Source of the DNA: Antedon mediterranea
Taxonomy: Eukaryota > Echinodermata > Crinoidea > Comatulida > Antedonidae
DNA: 64,000 bases
Reading direction: 5' to 3'
Assembly: GCF_964355755.1 (NCBI RefSeq)
Contig: NC_092673.1
Coordinates: 23,691,001-23,755,000 of the forward strand
A model generated the notes under the pieces. The model was not told where the DNA came from and did not search any database. It saw nothing but the letters and a program-made list of their open reading frames with translations. Below are positions 12,241 to 22,396 of this stretch, in pieces. Both the position numbers and the translations under genes were made by a program. Position 1 is the stretch's first letter, and the number at the start of each line of letters is the position of its first letter.

Positions 12241-12520
12241 TTGAGACTTTGTTTTGTTAATTTTGTTTGTAGGCTAGGCTCTAAGGCTACTTAGCCACCC
12301 ACAGAGAGATGGAGGGATATAGTCATGTTTATTTGTCTGATTTCATATAATAATTATAGTATTATTATAATATATTAGTTGTGTCATCCTCTTCTAGTAC
12401 GATCGAAAGTCTAGCATTAGTTAAAGAGAGATGGGGACTTTGTTTTGTAAATTTTGTTTGTAGGCCCTAATTCTACTTAGCCACCCAAAGAGAGATGGAA
12501 GGATCGTCATATATTTATCT
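12241..12520. repeat. diverged direct repeat, offset about 190 bp
   Basis: GACTTTGTTTTGT, TTTTGTTTGTAGGC, TACTTAGCCACCCA and AGAGAGATGGA occur in the same order at about 12245-12320 and again at about 12436-12500. Confidence 0.65.
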
Positions 12521-12851
12521 CTTGTCTGGGCCAGTTTCAATATTATAATTCCTCACGTATTTTTACATACTATGAATCCTGTATATTCAAATTGCAGTAT
12601 ATGAATAACATACTATTAAATTTGAACACAATTTGATAGTTGGATGATTTTTTTCATGAATGAATGAATGATTGGACATGATAACTAACTTGAGGTGGTT
12701 TATGTACAGTAATAAAAGAACGTATAGATAATACAAATGTAATACTACTGTAATATATTAACGGGATAAAGACAAACAAAACAGTGTTAAATAATATGAA
12801 TGAGTAGGTACCATGATAACAAACGAATATTAACATACACAAATACTGTAA

Positions 12852-12925
12852 GAGATAGATAAGATAAGATAAATTTATTGAACAAACGCTTTTGTATCAG
12901 CGGCACACGTTTATAAGGCGGTGCG
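12852..12925 (-). mobile_element. antisense 3' tail of an L2-like LINE
   Basis: Read on the minus strand this ends TTCAATAAATTTATCTTATCTTATC, closely matching the end of the LINE at 16428-16484 (CAATAAAAGTTATC then TTATC repeats). Only the extreme 3' end remains. Confidence 0.55.
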
Positions 12926-13148
12926 TTTTTGAGAAAAATAGATAAAAATGTAAGCCAGAAAACGATGAATTTAGTTTATAATGAATCATCAAGAATGCAA
13001 GCTTTTTCGTCAATAAGTGACACCACAGAAAGACATGACATTTCCGCACAAATATTGATATTAATGGTACGACGTTTAGAGTACGCGCGCGTCAAATTAG
13101 TGTCACCAATAATTTATTTATTGATAAATGTTAAAATAAATTACTTAC

Positions 13149-13684
13149 CTGTAAGCCCGCGATTTTACAGGATAGACAACAGCATAGACTCTATCAACAG
13201 CAAGCATAGTTAACGTTAGCACAGTAACAGCATAATTAGTTTGATACAAAAAAGTTTGCAATTTGCACAAAATTGTTCCGTATTGAAAATCAGCCTCAAC
13301 ATACCAAGCGATTGATATCGGAGTAGCAAACGTAATAAATAAAACATCAGTTATCGCGAGATTAAACACGTATATATTGGTAACAGTTTTCATTTGTCCG
13401 TTTCGAATGATCACGTAAATGACGAGTGCGTTGGCAGGAATGCCGATGACGAAAACGACTGTTGCCAAAAATATAGGAAAAGCCCGGTGTATGGCGTTTA
13501 GAGAGATATCGGTGTAATTGCTTGGGTAGTCTTCATGAGAATAGAATTCGTCCATATTGTTGTGGCTCGGTTGCAGAAATAACTTAGTATTCCGTTGCGT
13601 GTCTAGTGTAGCTTTAAACGAGCAATGGAGATTGTATGTTATCTCAAGGGGATTATCATTCGTATGTATTCTTAGACACTGCAT
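13149..13684 (-). CDS. peptide-type GPCR, exon 1 (N-terminus to TM3)
   Basis: First coding exon of a rhodopsin-class G-protein-coupled receptor in the plasma membrane. The spliced protein is about 420 residues from the ATG at 13682-13684, or 377 from an in-frame ATG at 13553-13555. The second start fits a usual short N-terminus and keeps the NYT glycosylation sequon. TM1 (about 69-93) has ANALV in place of GNxLV. TM2 (103-126) has NLAITD, C140 begins TM3, and D164-R165-V166 stands in for DRY, followed by YAVVYPVKSRAYR. The exon ends at an AG/GTAAGT donor (13148) two bases into a codon. The intron after the DRY region and the VYP(V/L)KS phrase recall kisspeptin- and galanin-type receptors, but the subfamily and ligand cannot be fixed from sequence alone. 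The intron is 2887 bp. Confidence 0.85.
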
Positions 13685-13689
13685 CGGTC

Positions 13690-14603
13690 ATAATTTGGCC
13701 AAGTTGTTACTGCTAGGTTAATTCTTGGACAACAGTGCTACTGGAGAAGTCACAAAAAATGATCTTGATAACCTGAGACCAACGCATGTCTTCTTAGCCG
13801 TTTGAGTGAAAAACAGAGTCATTCATCTCAATTCCAAATCACTCGTAGCAAGAAATTTCATCATTCCGCCCTATAAATAGTCGTTAATAAAAATGCAGTT
13901 AGTAACATGATGGAGATATCTTTCTTAACTAAAATAATAACCACTGCTTATATCAAATCATCAGTCATGTGAGAAAAAAACAGAATAATACCTTTTCTTG
14001 ACAACAAATATATTGTTAAGAAATTTTATATTTTGATTATAAAGGTTTATGCATAGGTCAACGTTTGTCCAATACATGTACTGTACGTATTTTTTTGATG
14101 GCATTAATTTGTAATACATTCCTGGCACTCCATACTCGGACACTTCTGAATGTTATTTTTAATTTTTAAAAGGGTCTTCTTGATTTTTGATTCCTTATAT
14201 TTACAGTTATATAAACTATTATATAATTGCTTTTGTAAATTATCATTTTGCATGCTGGTTTCAACTCTGTTTTTGGTTGAATACTTCTAATGTTGCATCG
14301 AAACCATAAATACTAATGCTAGGCCTATTTCTTAATTTAAATTCCTTGCATAACTTCCGAAGAAACATTGTTTGGCTTATAACTTCCGAAGAAACATTCT
14401 TCTCATTAGGGCGTAAGGAAGCCTCACATTATTTTGACATTTGAATGCTTTTAATAGATCCGTGGCTTCACCACAAACTGATTAGCTTGATTAAAAATAA
14501 GCAATACCACCACTAAATAATGTGTCTAAAAAACTCATAGTTATGAGCATAGAAGTTGGTTGAATTTAGATAATCTGTTTTAAAATTATCTAACTTCAAA
14601 GTA
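13690..14603. other. region upstream of the GPCR, no gene seen
   Basis: This is the likely 5' flank of the receptor gene. A CTATAAATAG word at about 13871-13880 is almost self-complementary and could be read as an AT box on either strand, but no promoter is established. A 20-bp phrase around TAACTTCCGAAGAAACAT is duplicated at 14350 and 14380. Confidence 0.35.
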
Positions 14604-14848
14604 TTAAAGATGTATTGTCCCATGAATTTTTTTTCTTGAATATGCCATTTTAATTTCACATCATAGTTATTCACTTTCACCCAAAATTGGATCGGAAAAA
14701 AGGTTTTTTTAACTGAAAAAACTGTAATTTAAAGAAAATATAGTCAAATTGGCTTCCTGCCAATGGGTTTTTGGTTGGAGTTAGCCGTTTATTTTGTCAT
14801 TTTATAAGTCAAAACATTATTTTTACTTCACCTTGATGGTATATTTAC

Positions 14849-16484
14849 ATTTATTTTCAATATGTGTCTTTCTTATCATGCGTTCCCGGATATTTGGAAA
14901 CTTTCATGCATTATACCGGTACCTAAGAAACCTAAGATTAACAGCATGAATGATTTGAGACCCGTCGCACTCACGTCTGTCGCGATGAAAATATTGGAAC
15001 GTATTATTTAAAAAATTATGAAACCTTATGATGAAAAAGTGTTAGACCCGTTGCAATTTGCTTACCGATCACTCCGTAGTACCAGTGATGCGATATATTT
15101 TAAATTACATAAATTGTATTCACATCTAGATAATGTAAAGAAAGGCTACTCGGCACGTGTTATGTATTTTGATTTTCAGTCTGCGTTTAATACCATACAA
15201 CCTCATATCCTAGCAGACAAAATGTTGAATATGGAGTTTCCCCGTCCGATTGTTCGTTTAGTTTTAAATTTCATTTGTGATAGAAAACAATTTGTTAATA
15301 TTAATGGTGTTAAGTCAGAAATCGTAACCTCTGACCTCAGGGTACTGTCAACGCACCTAAATTATATCTCTTGTATACGCCCGATTACAGATCTTTAAAT
15401 GATGAGCTTTGCCCCGTTGTTAAATTCGCTGATGACACTTGCACTATTGGTCTCATAGTTTCAAACAATGATGAACATTATTGTAGCGAAATACAAAGAT
15501 TTGTTAAATTTTGTGACGATAATTATCTCCAAATAAATGCATCTAAAACAAAGGAGATGATCATTGATTTTAGGACTAAACATAAATTTAATTTTCAACC
15601 AATCACTATCAAAGGTAAAGAAATTGAAATTGTTGACCAGTACAAGTATCTAGGTATTGTTTTCAATGATAAACTGAGTTGGGGAGACCATATAGACTTC
15701 ATCAGCAAAAAATTTAATCCCAGAATGTATTGTATGAGAACTTTATATAAATTTAACTCCTGTGATTTGATGTTACTTTTTTTTTTTTTTTTTTTTTTTT
15801 ATTTCTTTATTCGACAACAAGCGGTCCAGGGATTGCGACAGCAACAGAGCGCCATAACACATTTGTGTCCGCAATCCCTGTAACATACAACTTAATACAA
15901 GTTAAAAATGAATATAAAATATACAGAATATATAAAAAATTTAATTAATTTGTATTACTGTGTTACACAATTTAAAATACACCTACTATACTTTCGTTCT
16001 ATAGTTCCGTTATATGTAGTGTTTGGACGTACTGCCTCTCCTGTTGGGCTGGTAATGTTACCGGAGGGAATAAAGGACGCCTTGAAACTTTCATCCGTCG
16101 GACTGGTAAAATGATTGGTCTGGAACTGCCTTCCATTACCGATGTGTACCTAGAACACCTCCAGAAAGATTTTGAATGCATTGAGTCGGATGCCTCTCAT
16201 CCTCTCCACAATGTGATCATAGACCAACTTAATCCAAGTGCTAGATTGAGGCTCCTCAGTGTGAAAACAAATCGATATGCCAAATCCTTTATTCCCTCCG
16301 GTATCATCCAGTACAGAACAGAAAGTCAAGAAGATAATTTTATCTGGTATTTTTTGATGTTTTTATATGAATGGTTTTATGCTATATTTGTTTTTATTGT
16401 GTTTTCTTGTTATTATGACGAGCAATGAATTTCCTTTTTGAGGATCAATAAAAGTTATCTTATCTTATCTTATCTTACAGAACT
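14849..16484 (+). pseudogene. non-LTR retrotransposon reverse transcriptase, L2/CR1-like, broken
   Basis: 5'-truncated LINE. Conserved reverse-transcriptase pieces appear in order: PVPKKP, NDLRPVALTSVAMK, LDPLQFAYRS, YFDFQSAFNTI (motif A), PQGTV, KFADDT (the YADD-type catalytic motif), LQINASKTKEM, and YKYLGIVFNDKLSW. After an inserted retroposon come LPSITDVY, DASHPLHN and SFIPSGI. Breaks: an in-frame TAA at 15009, a one-base frameshift just before PQGTV near 15336, and the antisense insertion at about 15778-15985. The 3' end GAGGATCAATAAAAGTTATC plus TTATC repeats is typical of this LINE group. It is inactive. The frames 15018-15398, 15371-15777 and 16111-16428 are its fragments. Confidence 0.88.
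15778..15985 (-). mobile_element. antisense retroposon with poly(A) tail inside the LINE
   Basis: The plus strand begins with about 22 T residues, which is a poly(A) tail on the minus strand preceded by AATAAAG. On the minus strand the end also forms a stem: CAGGGATTGCG pairs with CGCAATCCCTG (15826-15881) around a loop of about 30 nt. The insertion interrupts the reverse-transcriptase frame between its FNSCDLMLL and RSIVPLYV parts. Clear target-site duplications were not identified. Confidence 0.65.
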
Positions 16485-16577
16485 GATTAACTTTGTTAAA
16501 AATACAAAATGGTCTATTTAAAGTCTGATTTTATTAATCTTCATTTTTCATGTTTTTTGGGGACAATACATCTTTAA

Positions 16578-17890
16578 GTTGAAATACAAATACAAACGTA
16601 AGAAAATAATCAATCACCCAGATCACTCAGTAGCACTCAATAGATTCTCGCTTATTTTGTTTTTATTTTCCCCCATTCTGACGTCACCGACGATTTAGCT
16701 TAAAATGTATTATTAGTCGCGTGCGTGCAACGCGACTCTACAGCTCACTATGTCAGTCGGTTGGTTGAGCACGCGACTGCAGCCATGTATATGGCCTTGT
16801 TTAGTGAGCGTAGTAATTGACTTTTAAATACATATTTCAGGAAATTTTACTTTTAAATTATCTGCAATTTACAATTTTAAAATACATTTTTATTTTATTT
16901 TTCTTTAAAAGTTTTCGTAGAATGAAATTATACTTTCAAAGGATTTGTGTTGTGTATCATCGATATTTTATTCTCACAATTCCACTTTACAACGGGAAAT
17001 GATAAACATTAACCATTCTGTCTTTTTGTTAGACTTCAATAGATGCTAGTTTCAGACATGATGGTTGTGATTGAAATTCTGTATCCATTATGTTATATTA
17101 ACTATTTAAACAAGAAATATTTCTTACAAAAAAACGCTGCTCGACATTTTAAAATTAATCATTGTTCTTTCTTCAGATATATTTATGATTAATTATTAAA
17201 AAGATGTCCTTTATTCGCAAAAATACATAAAAATCAAAGATAGTTCTTTAATTATGATTTACATGCCCATTTAAAAATGGTCAATTTTGAACTTTAATGT
17301 GCTGTGTGTGTGTGACCTCAAAATGTTGGTATGCAACTGAATACCCTCTAGAGACAACGAGACACAATTTTTCCCAGTCTGTGTATTCGCGTTAACCAAT
17401 CAAAGGGCGAGAATTCAAAATAGTTCAACCGTGAGCTCTCATAGACTCTCTTTTCCCAGACGTTTTTTGGGTCCAGCAGCTGGGATCTACAAATTAATTA
17501 TATTCGAGTTTACAAATTCGCAAAACTGTCGGCCTTAGATACTATAACTGCTGCTTACTTTAGCTTCTGAATGAGTAGTCCTCATGAGACGTAGCTGGCT
17601 ACAGCAGCAGCGTGAATAATGAAACGCTCAGAAAGCATAGGCAAGCATTTGCAGACAGCGACAGAGTGCGCATTGTTTATTATTTCTGCCAACATTAAAG
17701 ATACAGATAACTCGAGATTTTAATTAGGTTGTGTGACCTCACCAATATATCGATTTTCATTTTTAACAAAAACAAACCAGTAGACATGATCCTCTGTTGG
17801 TTTTTAGAAAAAATCATATAAACCAAGTTACTATGTCACACGGCATCTTCGATCTATTTACAAACCAAGTAAATGTAGTTTTTGTAAATA
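16578..17890. other. intergenic with repeat debris
   Basis: No gene is seen. At about 16715-16787 a GC-rich repeat has self-complementary ends (GTCGCGTGC on the left, GCACGCGAC on the right) around TCTACAGCTCAC. The segment 17340-17480 resembles other repeat fragments here (CCCAGTCTGTGTA). Confidence 0.45.
16715..16787. repeat. small GC-rich inverted-end repeat
   Basis: GTCGCGTGC at the left end and GCACGCGAC at the right end are complementary, enclosing AACGCGACTCTACAGCTCAC and GTCAGTCGGTTGGTTGAG. Its base composition is far richer in G+C than its surroundings. Confidence 0.5.
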
Positions 17891-17892
17891 AA

Positions 17893-17916
17893 ATTATTAT
17901 TATTATTATTATTATT
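17893..17916. repeat. (ATT)8 microsatellite
   Basis: Eight uninterrupted ATT units. Confidence 0.9.
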
Positions 17917-17984
17917 GTTGCCGCCTTTAATGGTTGTGGTAGCTTTTGGCCTACCGTAAGTAAAATCAGTACCCTTTTTAGTTT

Positions 17985-18083
17985 TTTTTCTCCTAGGAAA
18001 ATGAATAACTTTATCAAAATTGCAAAATGACCTATCAACGTTAATGTATTGTTTATATTTTTTGGGAGATACTGTACATCTTT
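17985..18083. mobile_element. MITE remnant, TTAAAGATGTATTGTCC family (partial)
   Basis: ATAACTTTATCAAAATTGCAAAATG followed by TTTTTTGGGAGATACTGTACATCTTTT matches, degenerately, the right arm of the family. The left arm is not recognisable. Confidence 0.4.
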
Positions 18084-18089
18084 TATTTC

Positions 18090-19212
18090 ATACATATACC
18101 ATTTTGTACAATACTATACAAACGTGTTGGACTTGAAAATGCAGTAAACGTTTCTATTTGGTTTTCCTCAATTTAGAGTGTCTTAAAAGCTTAGATATAC
18201 ATGTTTTCCAACAACCTTTACATAATATTTATAAAACTCAGAACCTGAAGTGTAAATGTAAACAAAAATAAATTCCTTGACGTAATATCTAAGCTTCTGT
18301 ACCAGTGTTTTGAATTGTTATTCAAGTGAAGATGCATTAGATTATTATCGATATAAGGGGTGACTGTGACAATTCTAGTTAACGTTAAACGACGTGTAAA
18401 CTAAAACCGCACACTAGGTTCACGTCACTCAAGCCTTTCTCAGATATAAGATGTATTAAAACTGAAGGTTCAAAAGTTTGTGCATCTTTGTGAAAGGAGT
18501 TAATCTGAAAATTTGACGGGAAATATTAATAATTTTGATGACTATAATCAGTTTAAAAAACAATTAAATAATTGTTACTAACAGAATGATGATGATGATT
18601 ATGAGTTTATCATACAAATGTACGCTATATAAGTCTTGATGTTAATGTCAAATATTTATTCATTTACTATTTATTTTAGAATTAGAAATATTCAGGCATA
18701 AAAAATATCCAAGCAGTACAGTATTGTTATTAAAGCGGGCATAGTGCAGAGCTTTTGTATTATAACCCTAATAAAACTGGTTAGGATTATACTGTTAATA
18801 CATGCGGATTAAAACAATAAAATACAAGTTATCTTCAACGTCTAAAAAAAAGAACCAAACGCGGCTGTTTCCGTGTTGATATCGAATACAAATTAACTGA
18901 AACAACTTATTTATAATAACTTACCATCACAATTATATGGACTATATTTTTTATACAAAATTGATTCAATTAGAAACATTTATAAATCAAATATGAAATT
19001 GGTAGAGATTAAAATATTTTATATAAACCTTTATTTAATTTATAAGGAGATAGATATGTTGTTTTTGTTTGATTTTAATTTAATTTTATTATGTTTTCCC
19101 TTGTAATGTCTTATATAATAAAATAAAAAAACCAAAAAAAACAGTTAAAGTTAAAAAAAAAGATACTAACCAAATACAGTGATTTTGATCAAGATTGTAA
19201 AAAAAAATTATA
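18090..19212. other. intergenic, no gene seen
   Basis: Very AT-rich. No coding, RNA or mobile feature is recognised. Confidence 0.4.
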
Positions 19213-19266
19213 GTTGAACCACTCTTTTTAAACACCCCTATTTAGCGGTCACCTATTCAATGTATT
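19213..19266 (+). repeat. fragment of the AACC(A/C)CN...CACCCCTA repeat
   Basis: GTTGAACCACTCTTTTTAAA followed by CACCCCTATTTAGCGG. The same phrase set appears reversed at 23497-23581 and in variant form at 33739-33775 and 46193-46275. Confidence 0.45.
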
Positions 19267-19397
19267 TTTATACTTTTATAAATGTTGCCAATTTTTATTG
19301 TATATTATTATATGTATATTATTATATAAATAAATGTTCGGTTCAATGTAACCGTCTAGAAAGTGCTCAATACGGTAAAGTAGAGCTAAAATATATA

Positions 19398-19446
19398 GTC
19401 TCCTGATGAGTGAGTTGCACGACTCACGAAACAAGCCTGTAGAGAC
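19398..19446 (+). ncRNA. hammerhead ribozyme motif (type I)
   Basis: All core positions of a hammerhead are present and correctly spaced. Stem I GTCTC (19398-19402) pairs with GAGAC (19442-19446). The core CTGATGA is at 19403-19409. Stem II GTGAGT (19410-19415) pairs with ACTCAC (19422-19427) around the loop TGCACG. GAA is at 19428-19430. Stem III ACA (19431-19433) pairs with TGT (19438-19440) around AGCC. The expected self-cleavage site is after A19441, within a GUA triplet. A three-base-pair stem III with a tiny loop is the form known from schistosome satellites and Penelope-like retroelements. It is therefore likely a relic of a retroelement rather than a host gene. No reverse transcriptase was seen nearby. 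Confidence 0.82.
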
Positions 19447-19479
19447 CAAACTGTAGTTTTTACTTCTTTTCCAGACTCA

Positions 19480-20310
19480 ACGTATATATTATTATATATA
19501 TATTATTTTTATAACTTTTAAATATTGTCTGTACTTTTTTAAAAATGTTTTAAACATGATGATTTTCTGATTTTTATTTTTATATAAATTAGACCATTAA
19601 AAGATGAATTAAATTGAATGAACTAACGAAGATAATATAATGTGTTAACGCTACAGCCAACCCCTGGGCAGAAGACACCCCTATCTATGGAAAACGTTGT
19701 TGGTCTCAAAGGTTTTCCATACAGTAGATGTATCTCCGTTTGGGAAAATTATGATGATTGTAAACTTAAAGTAAAACTTGGCAATTGTTAATCAAATATC
19801 TTGATATTCATTAACATGTTATGTGTTATTATAAAAAATATAAATAATAATAGTTAGTTAATTATTAATTAATTTTAAACACCTGTTCTTTTCGTATTGT
19901 TATGACTATTATTTTCATTATTATGATAATACATATCATAACAGTCATATATAATAAACGTGTTTTGGAATTTTTTTGTAGTTATAAATTCACGGCTTAA
20001 ACTCAGTTTTAATCATTCACTATTTTGTTGACGATTAAAACGTACCGACGAATCTATCCATTTCAGTGGCACATTTAGGTAAGTATCATAAACGTTTAAT
20101 ATCGAATTTAGAGTGAAATACACTCTTCCCTGATTAAACGCGTCAACTCTTATCTACATTTCGTAAGCATTATTAAACGTTTAATATGTTGTTGACGAGT
20201 TAAATGTATCGAATATATCACCCAGGCTCCATAACAAAATGATGGAAATCTTGAGATGATCTGATTCCAGTGTCTTTTTTTGTGTGTGTTTGCATTTTTA
20301 AAATCTGTAC
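19480..20310. other. intergenic, no gene seen
   Basis: AT-rich. The phrase CATTAAAAGATGAATTAAATTGAATGAA near 19594-19621 resembles a LINE 3' tail. CGTTTAATAT appears twice (20092 and 20176). No gene is recognised. Confidence 0.35.
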
Positions 20311-20317
20311 GGTACGT

Positions 20318-20621
20318 GTGGTACATGTTCAATCTGTACGGTACATGTTCAATCTGTACGGTACATGTTCAATCTGTACGTGTTCAATCTGTACGGTACG
20401 TGTTCAATCTGTACGTGTTCAATCTGTACGGTACCTGTTCAATCTGTACGTGTTCAATCTGTACGGTACGTGTTCAATCTGTACGTGTTCAATCTGTACG
20501 GTACCTGTTCAATCTGTACGTGTTCAATCTGTACGGTACCTGTTCAATCTGTACGTGTTCAATCTGTACGGTACGTGTTCAATCTGTACGGTACCTGTTC
20601 AATCTGTACGTGTTCAATCTG
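20318..20621. repeat. minisatellite of alternating 15- and 20-bp units
   Basis: The basic unit TGTTCAATCTGTACG is repeated about 17 times. Many units carry an extra GTACA, GTACG or GTACC, giving 20 bp. For most of the array 15- and 20-bp units alternate, a 35-bp higher-order repeat. The open frames through it (20270-20707 and its shadows) are a consequence of the repeat and are not genes. Confidence 0.9.
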
Positions 20622-20639
20622 ATGTACCTACAGTAGAAC

Positions 20640-22340
20640 GTTTATTAATTCGGTGCAGAGTTAATCACGCGTTAAATCTGTATCTACAGTTCATTAATCA
20701 ATTTTAGTGTACACATAACTCTAACCAGAATATTGTTTTATTACTGTATTTCATGAAATTGTTCTATTTAAATATTAATTTGTCCCCGAATGTCCAGACT
20801 TCTATATTAGGCCTATGAAGTGTCACTCTTTAATAATAGTTTTACCGTTTAGCGCATAGCATGTATAGATACCGGTAATTTAGAAATAGCATATCGTTTG
20901 TTTGACATTGTTGTGGTGTTCACCATACGAAAATTCCTACTTAAAAAGATTTATAAGAAAAGTCAAATTAAATGCAGGTTACACACAGTTGTCATTTTAA
21001 GTCAAAAGGAGTCTTAAGAGACTAATCTAGTGTGAATTTGAAAAAAACAAAAAATAACAAGCAAAATAAAAACAAACAAACGGTACTGTAGTTTAGTTCC
21101 ATGATATACAATTATTCCGTATTTCTGAACATTGGCCAATGAGAAAGAAGATTCTAAATTTATTCATTGGATCAAAACTTTCAACAAATTAAGTTTCACC
21201 GAGTTGACCCCGGAAGTAAACAGTGACTTAGAAAATAATTATACGCTCTGCTGGCTGCTGGCTGCTGAACTTGAAATGTCAAAAGTGAAAATTTGTACGT
21301 GGCCGGCTCAGAACGAAGAACAAGCTTCAATATTTATCTTTTAATGCAATTATTATTCAGTTTTATATAGCAGTAAGCATGTCCTTTAGCATGTATGGTT
21401 TTTAAAATTTCAATTGATAGTTCGTAACTGCTGAAAGTATTGCATTATTCCTCTTAATAAGCTAGGCCTAGCTGTTTTCAGTGTTTACTGTATTCATGAC
21501 GTGAGTTGGCAGGGGAAACTGAATGGGAGCCTGTATGTTCCATTAGGTTTTCGTGTATCATTCTACCTTCATTTATGAGGGCCTAGCGCAGAGAAATTAC
21601 GCTGCAATATGCTTGTTTGACTGAGTTGAGATATTAATGCAAAGAAGCTGTTCATTTGGTTTTTGCGCAATGCATTTAATTATATATAATATACTAATTA
21701 CTATAGATTGTATAGCCTAGCTAGGCCAGGCCCAAGAAGCCGTTAATTTGATTGTTGCACAATTCAATGCATGTAATTATATAGCCTAGCCCTAGGCCAA
21801 GAAGCAAAACCATTATTTTATTTATAATAAGGTTTATCACAAATAGTTTTGAGTTCACAAAAGAATCGTGCATGCTGAGAAGGGTTCTGGAGCAAACGCC
21901 ATGGCGCGTAACAAATAACATATGTACACGTTATTTTTTATAACGTTTACTCCCAAATCCTTCCCACCCAAATCCTTCCCACCATGACTGTGTCAAGCAT
22001 GCTATTTGTGACAAACATTATCCCCTGCCCTGTGTGTAATGTAATACACAAAGATTTGCATATAAATTAGAACATTAGGGGCCTATTTGAAAATGCTTTC
22101 TATGTTTATATTGCCACATGATTCACTGTGCTTTTATAGGTACAGTACGTGTGCTCTCTTGAAGCCCAGCCTACAGAGCCAATTTGCCGAAAAGGACAAC
22201 ATTTTTTGTCACCAAAATGGCTATCTGGTGATACTGTAAAGCAATACATCTTTCAACTCATAAAATATTCTCGCCATCCAACTCATAAAAATCATTTGTC
22301 ATAATAACACTGCAAAGCAATTCTACTTTTATTCTTTACA
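20640..22340. other. region upstream of FAM20B coding exon 1
   Basis: The promoter and any 5' untranslated exon of the FAM20B gene should lie here or further left, but no TATA box, initiator or donor can be chosen with confidence. A stop-bounded frame at 21132-21344 lacks an ATG at its start and is discussed as a finding. CCCAAATCCTTCCCACC is tandemly repeated near 21952-21983. Confidence 0.35.
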
Positions 22341-22396
22341 GATGTTGAGTGAATTTTGAATATCTTAAAGGAGGATTTGTTTTGCAGACAAGTGAA
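22341..22396 (+). promoter_or_regulatory. 5' untranslated part of the first coding exon, with a short upstream ORF
   Basis: A pyrimidine-rich acceptor (TTTATTCTTTACAG) ends at 22340, so an untranslated exon probably lies upstream. The segment then opens with ATGTTGAGTGAATTTTGA, a five-codon upstream ORF that could lower translation of the main frame. An alternative acceptor, TTTTGCAG, ends at 22386 and would remove the uORF. Confidence 0.4.

Larger units (their letters stand above)
10262..13148 (-). other. intron of the GPCR gene
   Basis: Bounded on the minus strand by GTAAGT (13148 downward) and TTTTAG (to 10262). It contains a foldback repeat (11362-11488), a TIR-element remnant ending at 11270, a diverged direct repeat (12241-12520) and a LINE tail (12852-12925). 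No further coding exon is seen. Several short open frames here (11761-12036, 12929-13213) have no supporting features. Confidence 0.7.
14604..16577. mobile_element. MITE, TTAAAGATGTATTGTCC family (copy 2), split by a LINE
   Basis: The left arm 14604 to about 14835 aligns with 7925-8165, including TTGGCTTCCTGCCAATGGG. The right arm, about 16485-16577, resumes with AACTTTGTTAAAAAT and ends in GGACAATACATCTTTAA. The inverted termini match those of copy 1. About 1.65 kb of LINE sequence separates the arms, so the LINE arrived after the MITE. Confidence 0.75.

Noticed and set aside
20270-20707. 145-codon frame rich in FNLYGTCSICT-like repeats
   Set aside because: Product of the 15/20-bp minisatellite. 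All three forward frames stay open, as expected from the repeat and not from coding.
22349-22396. Extension of the FAM20B frame upstream to 22349
   Set aside because: The triplet at 22349 is GTG, not ATG. The first ATG of the kinase frame is at 22397 and is immediately followed by a basic stretch and the membrane anchor, as expected for a type II Golgi protein.
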